Assembly (NCBI RefSeq): GCF_030272615.1
Contig: NC_081412.1
Span: 474,362,657-474,426,656 of the forward strand
Reading direction: 5' to 3'
Source: Cryptomeria japonica
Lineage: Eukaryota; Streptophyta; Pinopsida; Cupressales; Cupressaceae
Length of the DNA stretch: 64,000 nucleotides
The notes under the pieces: generated by a model
Told to the model about the DNA's origin: nothing
The model's input: only the letters and a program-made list of their open reading frames with translations
The model's database searches: none
Made by a program: the position numbers and the translations under genes
Shown: in pieces, positions 1 through 11,039 of the stretch
Numbering within the stretch: the stretch's first letter is position 1
Layout of the letters: each line of letters opens with the position of its first letter

Positions 1-24
1 TTATACACACAGGGTAGCTCAACA

Positions 25-37
25 AAAGCGTCAGAGT
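25..37 (+). other. Probable decayed primer binding site
   Basis: The core GTCAGAG lies where an initiator-Met tRNA primer site would sit, right after a candidate LTR end (ctcaaca, 18-24). It differs from the consensus at several transition sites, so this is an inference from position and partial match. Confidence 0.35.
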
Positions 38-190
38 GGAATTGAATAGGTACCCAATATGGCAGATGAATAACTGGGTGCTAGACAAAACCGAATTGAG
101 GATGAAGAATGGAAGATGATGAGAACTCTCATCACTACACAGCCCAGGATAGTCCAGACACTTGACAGATTACAGGAAACCTTGGCATGA

Positions 191-1400
191 ATGGAGTTGG
201 ATAGACATAGGGGTAGACATGGGCGAAGTAGATCAGTTTCAGTGGCAAGCAGTCAACATAGCCATCAGTCCCATTCATCAGTTGGGAGCTCCCTTCATTC
301 CTCTAGGCGGGAACGCCATCGTACACCTGCTATGGATAGACCTTTGCTTCCTCAGTTTGTACTAGGTGAACAACCAGTACAGGTAGATCCACCAGAGGTT
401 GGGTTCCAGGAGTCAGTTTTGGCAGCCATAGCTGAGTGGAGAGCCCTACCCCCAGAGGTTAGGGATGTTTTCCCTCTTCCCCAGTATTGTGCACAACGTA
501 GAGATACAACTAGGATCAGAGGAGATCGTGGTTATAGACCACCACAACAGTAGAACTATGACCTCAATAGAGCTACTAGGAAGATCACATTGGCTACATA
601 TGATGGCTCTGGTGATACGAGTGTACGAGCTTGGGTGCACAAGCTAGACATATATCTATCCTTGAGGCCCATGCCTGAGCGTGAGGCTATTCAGTTTGTT
701 GTGTTGCATTTAGATGGGATTGCCTATGATTGGTGGCACCATGGATTGGTCACCCAGGATCACGCCTTAGTGCGTTCCTATGTCGAGTTCACTGAACGAC
801 TCATTACACGGTTTGATCGTAAGGATACAGAGCTCTACTATAGAGAGTTGGCACATCTTAGATAGACTGGGCATGCAGAAGCTTATATTAATGAGTTCTA
901 GCATATTGCGGTTATGGTACCTGATATGCCCTAGAGGCGAAGTGTGATGTTATTTATTGAGGGATTGCAGGATAGACTTAAGGGATTGGTACATGCTTTC
1001 CAGCCGGCCACTCTTAAGGAGGCCATTGATGTGACATTGAGATTGGATACTATTCCCACTTCTTATCAGGTAGATAAGAAGCCATTCAGGGACTCCCGGC
1101 CTGCACAAAATGCCAATACTTCATAGAATAAAGGAGGGTCATCATCTAGACCTCCTTGGATGAATCAGGAGACGAGGAGCGAATTGAGAAGGAAAAAGCT
1201 ATGCTTTTCCTGCAAGGAACCTTGGGAACCAAGACACCGTTGTATGGGTAAAGGAAAGGTTCATTTGATTGAGGTGACAGCTGAGTTAGGGGATGAGGAG
1301 GTACCCGACACTGACACTGAGGATAGCATGGAGGATGTTGAGCAGGTGCAGACACAGTTGGAGTTAGATACCCCTGAGCCTTTGGCGACAACCAAAGTAA
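191..1400 (+). pseudogene. Gag polyprotein of the Ty3/gypsy element (broken)
   Basis: This encodes the structural capsid protein that packages retrotransposon RNA in cytoplasmic particles. Frame 2 reads through an Arg/Ser-rich N-terminus, a capsid segment around 590-1120 (with a Trp-Trp pair in the retrotrans_gag core), and a zinc knuckle near 1200-1245 of the gypsy type (C-x2-C then H-x-C in CFSCKEPWEPRHRC). In-frame stops lie at 551, 863, 899, 932 and 1124; all five are TAG and each fits a former CAG glutamine. The true start is uncertain; an ATG at 191 opens the frame seen here. It continues without a frame change into the protease. Confidence 0.85.
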
Positions 1401-3409
1401 CTATGGCTACCCTCTCTAGTTCTCCTAAATTTCGTGCCTTTCGGTTGAAAGGTACACTGAAGGGAAAGCAGGTCATGAGCTTGGTAGACACAGGTGCCAT
1501 GCATAACGTTATTGATCAGAAGTTAGTGGAGAGGCGTGGATTATAGTATGAGGATTTTGGTGGTTTTGGAGTGAAGGTGGCAGATGGTGCAGTTTTGGGC
1601 TATACTAAATGGATTCCACAACTTAGTATTTAGATGGGGGATTATACTCTGACCGATGATTTTTATGTGCTTCCATTAGAGGAATATGATGTGGTCTTGG
1701 GCATGCAGTGGTTACAAGGTATTGGGCATTACATTATTGATCACCACCGTATGCAGTTAGAGTTCCTTTCTGGGGGGAAGAAGACTATCTTGAGGGAAAC
1801 TTCAGATGGTGGACCTAAGGAGGTGTCTTCTCGCAAGATGGAGACTATTATTAGACATAATGATGTGATTTGGGCTACACATTGTTTGGTGAAGTCCAAA
1901 ACACCTACACCTCAAGATGGCAGGGCATTTCATGTTGATATTCAGTCAGTGATGGACCGTCATGGGAGAGTATTTGGTGACATACCTTCTGGAGTGCCTC
2001 TAGGTAGAGGTTTTGATCATGGTATAGAGATGGAGGATGGAGCGAAGCTAGTGATTACTACCCCATATCATCATCCTAGAGCCTATAAGGATGAGATTGA
2101 GAAGACTATTCATGAGTTGTTGGATATGGGTTTCATTCGGCCTAGTTCTAGCCCCTTTGCTTCTTCTGTAGTGCTTGTTAAGAAGAAGGATGGGACTCTA
2201 CAGATGTGTATAGATTACAGAGCCTTGAACAAGAAGACAATCAAGAATAGATACCCTATTCCACGCATTGATGAGTTGTTGGATGAGCTTCATGGAGCTA
2301 TCCACTTCTCTAAGATTGATCTTCATTCAGGTTACCATCAGATACGTGTACAAGCAGAGGATGTACACAAGACTGCCTTCCATTGTCACTATGGGCACTT
2401 TGAGTTTCTGGTAATTCCTTTTGGCCTTACCAATGCACTAGCCACTTTCCAGTCCTGTATGAACCATATCTTCAACAAGCAGTTGAGGAAGTCGGTTCTA
2501 GTGTTCTTTGACGACATATTGATTTACAATCATACTTGGGAGGACCATCTTAGACATGTTGAGGAGGTACTTAGCATTATGGAGAGCTAGTCTCTATTTG
2601 TGAAGTTATCCAAATGTGAGTTTGGACTTAGGGAGGTTTTATATTTGGTCCATGTGATCAGTGCTGATGGGGTGAAGGTGCATGAGGAGAAGATTCAGGC
2701 GATTTGGGATTGGCCCTGCCCTTAGAACATTACTGAGTTATGTGGGTTCTTTGGTTTATGTGCTTATTACAGAAGATTTGTGAGAGGTTTCTCTCAGTTG
2801 GCAGCACCTTTGATAGACCTCACAAAGAAAGGGGCATTTAGATGGACAGAACAGGCACAGGGAGTCTTTAATAGACTCAAGGAGGTTATGAGCACTTGTC
2901 TAGTTTTGGCATTACTTGATTTCTCGTAGCCATTTGTCCTAGAGTGTGATGCTTTAGGTCTAGGCATAGGAGTTGTGTTGATGTAGAACAGACATCCCAT
3001 TACCTATGAGAGCCAGAAGCTACAAGATAATGAGAGGTTGTACTCTACCTATGATAAGGAAATGTTGGCTATTATGCATGCTTTAGCCAAATTTAGACAG
3101 TATCTTGTTGGCAGCAAATTTGTGGTAAGAACCAACCACAACAGTTTGAAATATTTCCTAGATCAGACAGAGCTCAATGATTGACAACAAAAATGGGTGA
3201 GAAAGATTCAGGCTTATGATTTCGATATCAAATTCATAAAGGGGAAGAATAATACTATGGCTGATGCACTCTCTAGGAAACCCTCACTTGTTGCCCTATG
3301 TTCATTGAGTGAGATTTCAGCAGATTCGAAGGCTCAACTTTTGGTTGAGTATTCCAAAAATCAGCATGCTTGTGAGGTCATGGATGGTTTGATAGTGGAT
3401 GACATATAG
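1401..3409 (+). pseudogene. Pol: protease, reverse transcriptase and RNase H of the Ty3/gypsy element (broken)
   Basis: The protease shows an active-site DTGA near 1488. Reverse transcriptase spans about 2050-2590 with the palm signature FFDDILIY near 2508-2531, so both catalytic aspartates remain. RNase H spans about 2930-3290: the first acidic residue is kept in LECDA, but the usual TDH reads TNH near 3130. The reading frame is constant, with stops at 1544, 1631, 2588, 2723, 2927, 2984, 3182 and 3407; seven are TAG and one (3182) is TGA. Homologous positions are usually Gln or Arg. A tether segment ending ADALSRKPS near 3285 marks the RNase H/integrase junction as in other gypsy elements. 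Confidence 0.9.
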
Positions 3410-3412
3410 AGT

Positions 3413-5125
3413 GTGGTAGATGACATTATCTATTACAAGGGCAGGGTTTATCTTGTTACGGGTTCACAGTTGAAGGAACAAATTTTGCATGATTTCCATG
3501 ATACTCCTATGGTAGGACATCTAGGGTATGTTAAGACTTACAGAGTGGTTCGGGAGAGATTCTCTTGGAAGGGTCTCAAAGATGATGTTTTGCGGCATGT
3601 CTATGAGTGTATGACTTGTCAGCAGAACAAGTCAGAGCATACTTATCCTGTTGGGTTGTTACAACCCTTGCCTATACCGGAACAGAAGTGGACTAGGATT
3701 TCTATGGACTTCATTACAGGTCTTCCTTGGGTGCAAGGGAAGGATTGTATCTATGTGGTCATGGATAGGCTTACAAAATATGCCCCACTTCTTTCCCATT
3801 GTAGTTGATTTTACAGCATCTCAGGTGTCTGAGCTATTTTTCAGAGAGGTGTTTAGACTCCATGGTCTTCCCAAGACCATAGTGAGTGACAGGGACAACA
3901 GATTCATGAGTTCCTTTTGGCAGGAACTTTTTAGGCTAGCAGGCATTGAGTTGACACCTAGTACTAGTTACCACCCTCAAACAGATGGACATACCAAAAT
4001 AGTCAATAAGTGGGTTGAGGGATATTTACGTAACTATGTGTCAGAGTAGTAGAAGGCATGGGTATGTTGCTTGTATTTGGGCGAGTATTGTTATAATACT
4101 ACGCACCACATGTCCATTGGTATGACGCCTTTCAGAGCTCTCTACGGCTATGAGTCATTGTCCTTCATTGATTTAGCTCCGAGTGATAGTAGAGTTCCTT
4201 TGGCTCAGGATTGGTTATAGGAGAACCAGGATATCATGAGATCTCTCAGGGACAATTTACAGCATGTGCATAATCAGTAAAAGATATACGTTGATCGACA
4301 TAGGATTGAGAGAGCATTTGAGGTGGATGACATGGTTTTCTTATGCTTACAACCATACCGACAAAGCACCCTTAAAGGGGGGGAAGCTGAGAAGCTGAAA
4401 CCGCATTTTTATGGACCATACAGGGTACTCAGGCGAGTTGAAGAGGTTGCTTATGAGGTTGAGTTACAGGGTGTTCACCATATGTCCATTGGTATGACGC
4501 CTTTCCAAGCTCTCTACGGTTGTGAGGCGTTGTCCTTCATTGATTTAGCTCTGAGTGGCAGTAGAGTTCCTTTGGCTCAGGATTGGTTATAGGAGAACCA
4601 GGATATCATGAGATCTCTCAGGGACAATTTATAGCATGCACAAAATTAGTAAAAGATATACATTGATCGACATAGGATTGAGAGAGCATTTGAGGTGGAT
4701 GACATGGTCTTCTTGTGCTTACAACCATACTGACAAAGCATCCTTAAAGGCGGGGAAGCTGAGAAGCTCAAACCACATTTTTATGGACCATACAGGGTAC
4801 TCAGGCGAGTTGAAGAGGTTGCTTATGAGGTTGAGTTACAACCTAGTAGTAAAATTCATAATGTGTTTCATGTATCTTGCCTAAAAAAGGTCCTTGGACA
4901 GCATATTACAGTTTCACCCAATTTGCCTCCAATGGATGAGGAAGGTAAATTGACTTTGGTTCTTGAGGAGATTCTTCAGGTGAGGGAATGACAGTTGAGA
5001 AGTATGGTGATTCGTGAGTATTTGATACGTTGGAGAGATCTCCCTATAAAGGATGCCACTTCGAAGGGTGAGGCCATTTTACAACATCCAGCATTACAGT
5101 TGCTTGTGGGAAAGCATCTTTGAGA
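3413..5125 (+). pseudogene. Pol: integrase with chromodomain-like tail, broken and partly duplicated
   Basis: Integrase inserts the cDNA into the host chromosome. An HHCC zinc module lies at about 3480-3640 (two His, then C-M-T-C). The first catalytic Asp is in MDFITG near 3705; a frameshift near 3800 follows; the second is in SDRDNRF near 3890. The third catalytic residue, normally Glu in the QTDGxTE motif, is Lys here near 3995, consistent with a G-to-A change. The C-terminal SH3-like part is carried twice because of a 372-bp tandem duplication (4104-4840). The end (about 4990-5100) contains YLIRWRDLP, which resembles a chromodomain core. Further stops lie at 4047, 4050, 4218, 4278, 4590, 4632, 4647 and 4731. 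Confidence 0.85.
4104..4840 (+). repeat. 372-bp tandem duplication inside integrase
   Basis: Positions 4104-4468 match 4476-4840 at a constant offset of 372 bases. The only new junction is a 7-base piece at 4469-4475, after which copy two begins at the HHMSIGMTPF segment. Canonical sequence (SSKIHNVFHVSCLKK) resumes only after the second copy, so the repeat is an insertion in this element, plausibly from template switching in reverse transcription. Confidence 0.93.
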
Positions 5126-5134
5126 GGGGAGAAC
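5122..5134 (+). other. Polypurine tract of the Ty3/gypsy element
   Basis: The run GAGAGGGGAGAAC follows the end of pol and abuts a sequence (TATCATGTCCC) similar to LTR starts elsewhere in the window (TGTAATxTCCCC). That is where plus-strand priming would occur. Confidence 0.6.
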
Positions 5135-6245
5135 TATCATGTCCCTTCTTTAGCTTTGTCTAGCAGAGACATGTGAGTCAGCTTATTATGGGGTCTTGTA
5201 GGCTAACAGTGATGGATAGAGACTCAGTGTGGTTATACAATGTTTGGGACTTGGTGTTATGGCAGTAGTTGATCAGTTTGGAGTAGTTCCTTATTTTTTA
5301 GGAGGTAGTTCCTACGTTTATGGAGGATATCCCTACTATTTAGGAGGTTATGACCATACCCAGAGTTGGGTCTCCTTGAGATTATTCCTTGGGTTCAGTT
5401 TCAGAGGATTTGGGTTTGTTTTCTAGTTTCCAGGAGCATCCCTAGATTTTAGGGATGAGATTGCCAGTGGATCCTTGATTTCTGACTTCACTCACAGATA
5501 GGTGGCAGGTTGACTTTCTGGTTTATGGTGTCATGTGAGCATTTTGCAGCTATTTGGGTTATATTTTTAATATTTCCTAAGTTAGTGTTTATTATTTAAA
5601 TAAGGCTATGTTTATAGCCATTTTGGAGTAATCAGGGGTTTTTGGCCTCATCTGGATTTGTATCTCTTGGTGTAATAGCTCGTTGGAAAGGTCTTGGACT
5701 TTTCTAAATATTTCTCTCTTGACTCAAATCCTTTTGGTGAACGGATTTCTTTATATTTGAAAAAGGGTCATTTTCTATGCACTTGGCAACTGAAAAATGA
5801 GAAATATAACATTTTAACCCTAAACGCCACACTGAGTCACTTTTAGGGTTCGAGCTAAGTGGGAAGGTGTTATAAGGAAGTTGAGACCTAATTCTTCATT
5901 ATCTTCTACACATTTTACATCTTGGATTTGAGATTTTGGCTCTAGAAGAGCTTTTCAGCATCTGGGACGCCAACCCTAATGCCTTCCCTGTTTGGGACGT
6001 AGCCCCCAATACAGTGGTTTGGATTTGCTTGTAGCTATTAGCATCTTGGAGATTGTATGACACACTTTCTAGAGGTTTCAGTGATTCTGACAGAGTTCAG
6101 CATGGGGTTTGGGGGTTTCTATCTAGTTGGGTGTACTTGGCAGCCGTATGGCTGTACTTGGCAGCCACTTTCCTTCCCACGTGTAGCACTTGGGGGGCTG
6201 GAATCTTGCCGTACCTTCATTCCTGGTTATATTACTCTTTCAACA
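5135..6245 (+). mobile_element. Probable 3' LTR of the Ty3/gypsy element
   Basis: The span starts right after the purine tract and ends at a tcaaca similar to the candidate 5' LTR end at position 24. A possible TATA element (TATTTAAATAAG) lies at 5593-5604. The end is uncertain because only about 24 bases of the other LTR are in the window; I see no matching target duplication. Confidence 0.45.
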
Positions 6246-6949
6246 TCCAGGTTGGGTTCATTCCTGATTGTAATCTTCCTAAAATTATTGGAAATCTTCA
6301 TCTGGTTAAATATTTGATTTTATATTTAGAAATCTGCATTGAATGGAATTTGTTTTGGTTGTATATGAACTTCATTTTTAGTACTTTGTTCATGTACTTG
6401 TACTTCATTTATTACTTGTTGAAAAATTATCAAAACATAAAAAGAATCCAACCCTTCTGCAACTTCTGTCTATTTCTAAAAGAAAATATTAATAAATGGG
6501 AAAAATCAATTTATAATAATAAAAATTACAGCAGATTAGCAAAAGAGATCCATCAGGGATCTTTCAATAAATTTTTTTTAAAGATAACAACAACATATTA
6601 CACTACACTAATTCCATAATTCCATAATTAAATAATTAATTACATACATAAATTGAATATATCAATGAAGTGCATGAATGGAAACAACTATATGAAAAGT
6701 TAACATTATTAACTTCATTACAACATTAAATAAGGTAATAAGCAACATCAATAAATGTTCAATGTCCATATAAAATGTACACCAATGTCCATATAAAATG
6801 AACACCAATGTCTCCTTATCAACATTACATAGATCATCATAAGACTACATATAGCATCATGTACAAGTATCCTATCACAAATATACATCATCTGCTACAA
6901 ATTGAAAATTGTGAAGTACAACTACTCCATCATACAAGATCTAGAGAAA
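6246..6949. other. AT-rich intergenic stretch
   Basis: No coding, RNA or structured repeat signal is visible. An open reading frame through 6053-6619 crosses the LTR end and is AT-rich chance sequence. Confidence 0.5.
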
Positions 6950-7500
6950 TAGAATTAATCAACATGCTGCACAAACATCCAATGGAAGAAAAGGTATCAA
7001 CCACTCAACCATGTGCAACCATAAGGAACCACCCCCTATGCCTGGAGAATGATATAAGGATCCACACAAACTAAGCTTAGACTGACACCTAACTCCTAAA
7101 GAACATAATAAAATAACATAACAAAGATATGTTAACACAAGACATAGCCTCAAATAAAACAAAGAGTAAAGCCATCAACTTCCATAAAAAGAAGGCTAAG
7201 ACCAAGGATACACATGTAGGGGAAAGTGTCATTGCATATTATCATCAAGGTTTCCCTAGCAATCTCTCTGGATCCTAGCGCCAAGAGACACCCATGTGGA
7301 ACCAGCTCAAGCTCTCATGAAGACAAGGGAGTATAGTCATGCCATCAAGGCCTTCCCAATCTCATCCTAAGTCTATACTAGAACTCTAGAGCACGAGTGG
7401 TGGATCACAATAATTTTTTATGTTATTAATGTGAAAACTACACAGATCCTAAATAGATTAATTAAGGTTTTTGCTTCTTTACAAATAACTTCAAACAAGA
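6950..7500 (-). mobile_element. Diverged relative of the large LTR family (copies A and B), copy C
   Basis: Read on the minus strand, this resembles the 3' portion of copies A (20950-24586) and B (58160-63719): a GACACTYTC-like motif, the segment ending gaagacaaggg near 7320-7330, and a TGGRTGG-like stretch. Identity is clearly lower than between A and B. The element may extend to about 10590, but I could not fix either end or find a target duplication. Confidence 0.5.
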
Positions 7501-8139
7501 TTCCCTAGCAACCACACATAGGCCCTGGCACTCATTTGGAAGCCACTTCCCCTAATAATCTTGTATTATCTAGGGTAGAAAACCAATCATCAAAATATCT
7601 CATAATAATCTATAATGCATGATCCAATGGTTCCCATAATACAAACTGAACCATTACAAAAGTCTGATTTTCTCAACACAACATAATTCCAAGAGAGCAT
7701 AGCTTATGCAATATCAAGAATATCACAAATTCCATCCAAAGGACAAATGAATCATTTCTAGGAAAACATCACAATAATCTCAAGTCCAAAAATCAAGTCT
7801 TTCGTTTGACATAGATTGGCAAAAACAATTCAAAATTCCAAAAATTATCAATATATCAAAATTCACTAGATTAGTACCTCTGATCAATGTTTTAGCACAT
7901 TTACTTAATAAAAAAAATACTTTTACAATTACTTTCAGTGCTTATACAACTTAGCATAGCACATACAAAATATGTTTTAGTACCTTTGAAACACAGTTTA
8001 GCACATACAATGCACAATATAGTGCATTTAATAAATGGAATGGCACAAATGAAATATATAATAGCGCATTTACAAAATGGCAAAATACGACATCAAGAAG
8101 GATAAATTCTGAAATCAAAATTTCCAAATTGGCGGAAGT

Positions 8140-8420
8140 CCACGTGTTGGAAAACGTGCTCTTAGAAATGGGGGCCCGTATTTGCTTTGGGCCCCTAAGG
8201 CAAAAAGTAACGGGGGCCCGAAGTGAAACTAAACGGACCCCCATTTTATTCTCAAATGAGCGCCCACTTGAAAATGAAATGGGGTCCCATTTTTAAATCC
8301 AATATTACCCATTTTTTTTCGTGCGTATTTTGTCATTTTTGGACAATAAAGGTAATTTTAGGAACAGGCCCCCATTTTGTGGAAGTTGATTCCACAATCT
8401 GCCACTTGCCTCGGGATTAG
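8140..8420. repeat. GC-rich block with repeated GGGGGCCCG and CCCCCATTTT motifs
   Basis: Several near-palindromic GGGCCC motifs (8170-8220) and repeated CCCATTTT stretches (8230-8390) stand out in otherwise AT-rich DNA. Copies A and B of the LTR family each carry a GC-rich palindromic block at a comparable place, so this may be the counterpart in copy C. No protein is supported. Confidence 0.5.
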
Positions 8421-10589
8421 GTCTGAGATGGGCCTGGGATGGCCACACCTAAGACATGGACCTGCAAATTCAAATCTCCATGATTGAAAGCACAAATATG
8501 AACTTCTCAAATAGTTTATGTGCCTCTAATTAGATAATTTTAATACAAAATTAAAACCCATTTCATATTATACTCTCTAGATTCTAAATATGTAAATTTA
8601 TTTAAAAATTAATTATTTTAACTATTTTTCATTTAATTTATACTAGATCGGGTCCATAAACTTGAAATATTAACTAATTTTGTTAATTTAATAACTTTTT
8701 TATTTTAATGGATTTTGAAAAAAAAGTATATGTCATCAATCTACACAAAATTCTTTTCTATTTAAAAAAAATCAAAAAATGTTAACTTTATGTCAAATTT
8801 TTAAAAAGATAATTACGGTAATTAAAAAATTAATAAAAACAAATATTTTGAAAACAAATATAGAAAAATATGCTCATTAATCTTCAGTGTGTTACAAACC
8901 ATTTCCCAAAATGGTTTGAGAAAATAATTTTAATTGTGTCAAAAAGTGTGGGTCGTACACATGCATGGTATGGTCCTAAAATAGGAATTTTTAAAACATA
9001 GTTTTTAGAACTCCATTCAAAAAGTTATTTTTTATTATGTGGGTATTAAAATAAATTACATATTTGGAAAATAGACTCAGAGGGATATCTTTTATATTAC
9101 TCACTTTTTCCAAGATTCAATCTCCAAGTGTTTCAAAATTTAAGCTCAAGTGAGATGAAACCTGAAAATCAAGGAAAACACTTTCACTTTTTGGCCAAAA
9201 ATTGGACTCATTTCATTGCACTGTCCCCCAAGATAACTCCAAATCAACACTCAGAATGATTCGAGAAGAAAGCAACACTATCATAGAAGAACAAATGAGT
9301 ATCTTACAAAAGAGAAAGTGAATTCAAGGCAAGAATTTCAGGATATAGGAAAATTACATATCTGAAAACAAACCCCAATGAACACCAATTACAGAATAAT
9401 CATTTCTCACACCTAAAGGAGTGATACTTATATAAGGCACATAGATAAACTCTCAACATACAATATACCCATAATTTGAAAGCAAGGTCCAGAAATAAAC
9501 TATAGAGGGCGATTCTTTCTAATAAACAAAAGTACACACACGCAAAACTAATCTCATCAACAATCTGAAATTTTCCCCATACATATTAATTATAATTTTG
9601 ATTATATATTTTTTCCAATTTTTTCCCAAAACACCAGAAAATAAGTGCAAACATGAAGAAGACAGTCTTTCCATTCTTAAAATAAAGATATAAAATAAAC
9701 TTCAGGAAATAAAAATCTCCGACTTGGAATATAGAAGAAAGTTCTAAATTGGAGTAATAATTGAAGACACAACCACAATCTAGAAATCCACAATGAATAA
9801 ATAAATCTTCCAATACGCTATTCGCAATGAAGAAATGCAAAGAAAATATCTTCGGAATGTAAAAGCAAATCTCCTCTCAAATTCACCAAAATTATTCAAA
9901 GCCACAATAATGGCAATAACCTCTTCCAAAATATCACACACCTCTAAAATCCAACCAATGCTAAGAATAATGCAAAAACTCTCTTAAAAATTCTTGAAAA
10001 ATCCTAAATAAAAGTTAAAAGAAAAATTCTAAAAATAATAATTGTAATTCACAAAAATATTGCATGCATAAAAACTCAATCCAAAATTTGATGCAAAGCA
10101 TAAGGCTCACTCTAGTTCCACCTTCAAAAAGAAAAATAAAATAATTAAAAATAATAATTACTAAATAAAGGATCCCAATTAATCAATAAAGCAAATTAAA
10201 ATAAAATGAAAGAATAAATAATTAATTAACAATTTTAAATATAAAATCTCCAAATAAAATAATCGATTAAAATCTCAATTAAATAATAAAATAAATAAAT
10301 GAGTAATTTAATAAATTAAATTTCCAGAAACGCTCCAACAATAATTTCTAATTAAAATAATTTATTTAATAAATATTAATCTCACAATGAATATTATTTA
10401 TTATAACATTATTAAAATTAATTACCACAATATAACCAACCCATATAATAATTAAATAAACATCACATGACAACTTAACCAAAATACTATCACAATGGAA
10501 ATTTTGTTTTGGTTGTGGCACTCCCCTTGGGCTCACAGTCCAATCACTGAGTCGAACCCATAGGAGCTTTCCAGGTAATCTATCTTGCA
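8421..10589. other. AT-rich stretch, probably remainder of copy C
   Basis: A-rich sequence with no supported gene. The block at 10500-10570 has less biased composition and may be the head of the LTR-like element, but I cannot confirm a terminus. Confidence 0.35.
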
Positions 10590-10940
10590 AATAAAATGAA
10601 CTTAAAAAAATCTAGATTGAAGGTGATTCAAATAACATTATTGAGTGCCTTCTTGGAAAATCCTCCCCTTTCGTGGACTATAATAAGTTGGATAGAAGAA
10701 GCTAAATCTCTCTTCTCCAAATATGATGAGGTTAGAATTTCCCATGCCTTTAGGGAAGCTAAAAAGGTGGTTGACTATTTCACCAATGAAGGGGTCAAGC
10801 ACATGGGCCGACGGACGTCACGGGCCTATAGTGAACTGGGAGTTAACATTAGATCCTTAATCAACTATGATGTCACTCATGGGAAAAAAAAAAATTTAAT
10901 TATGATGAAGCAAAGTAGAGATTGGTATTGTGTCATCATT
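10590..10940 (+). pseudogene. LINE ORF2 remnant: C-terminal half of RNase H
   Basis: The frame from 10596 to 10943 reads a stretch (SHAFREAKKVVDYFTNEGVK at about 10730-10800) that matches the C-terminal signature of the RNase H domain in plant L1 LINEs (HVFREaNkvADxLAN). In the aligned place of the usual catalytic EGDS, the sequence reads KVIQ, so it would not be active. The N-terminal half is missing; the break at about 10590 coincides with the edge of the AT-rich LTR-like block, suggesting truncation by insertion or deletion. Confidence 0.7.
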
Positions 10941-11039
10941 TGATATGGTGGTGGCACCTTAATTATCTCTATGGGTTGCGAGGGCTGGCATGTATTGTGG
11001 GTGCTTTGGTTTTTTTGGTGGCTCTCTATTCTGTTCATT

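Larger units (their letters stand above)
1..6245 (+). mobile_element. Ty3/gypsy (chromovirus-like) LTR retrotransposon, decayed, 5' LTR cut by window edge
   Basis: The order gag, zinc knuckle, aspartic protease, reverse transcriptase, RNase H, integrase, chromodomain-like tail is that of Ty3/gypsy chromoviruses. All domains up to about 3800 lie in one frame, interrupted only by stop codons; one frameshift near 3800 moves the rest to another frame. The 5' LTR appears to end near position 24, just before a primer-binding-like stretch at 25-37 (core TCAGAG, as in the initiator-Met tRNA site TGGTATCAGAG). A purine tract at 5122-5134 precedes the probable 3' LTR. The element is dead: many stops, a frameshift, an altered integrase catalytic residue and an internal duplication. 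Confidence 0.9.

Noticed and set aside
6053-6619. 188-codon frame
   Set aside because: It crosses the probable LTR end into AT-rich DNA and has no motif.
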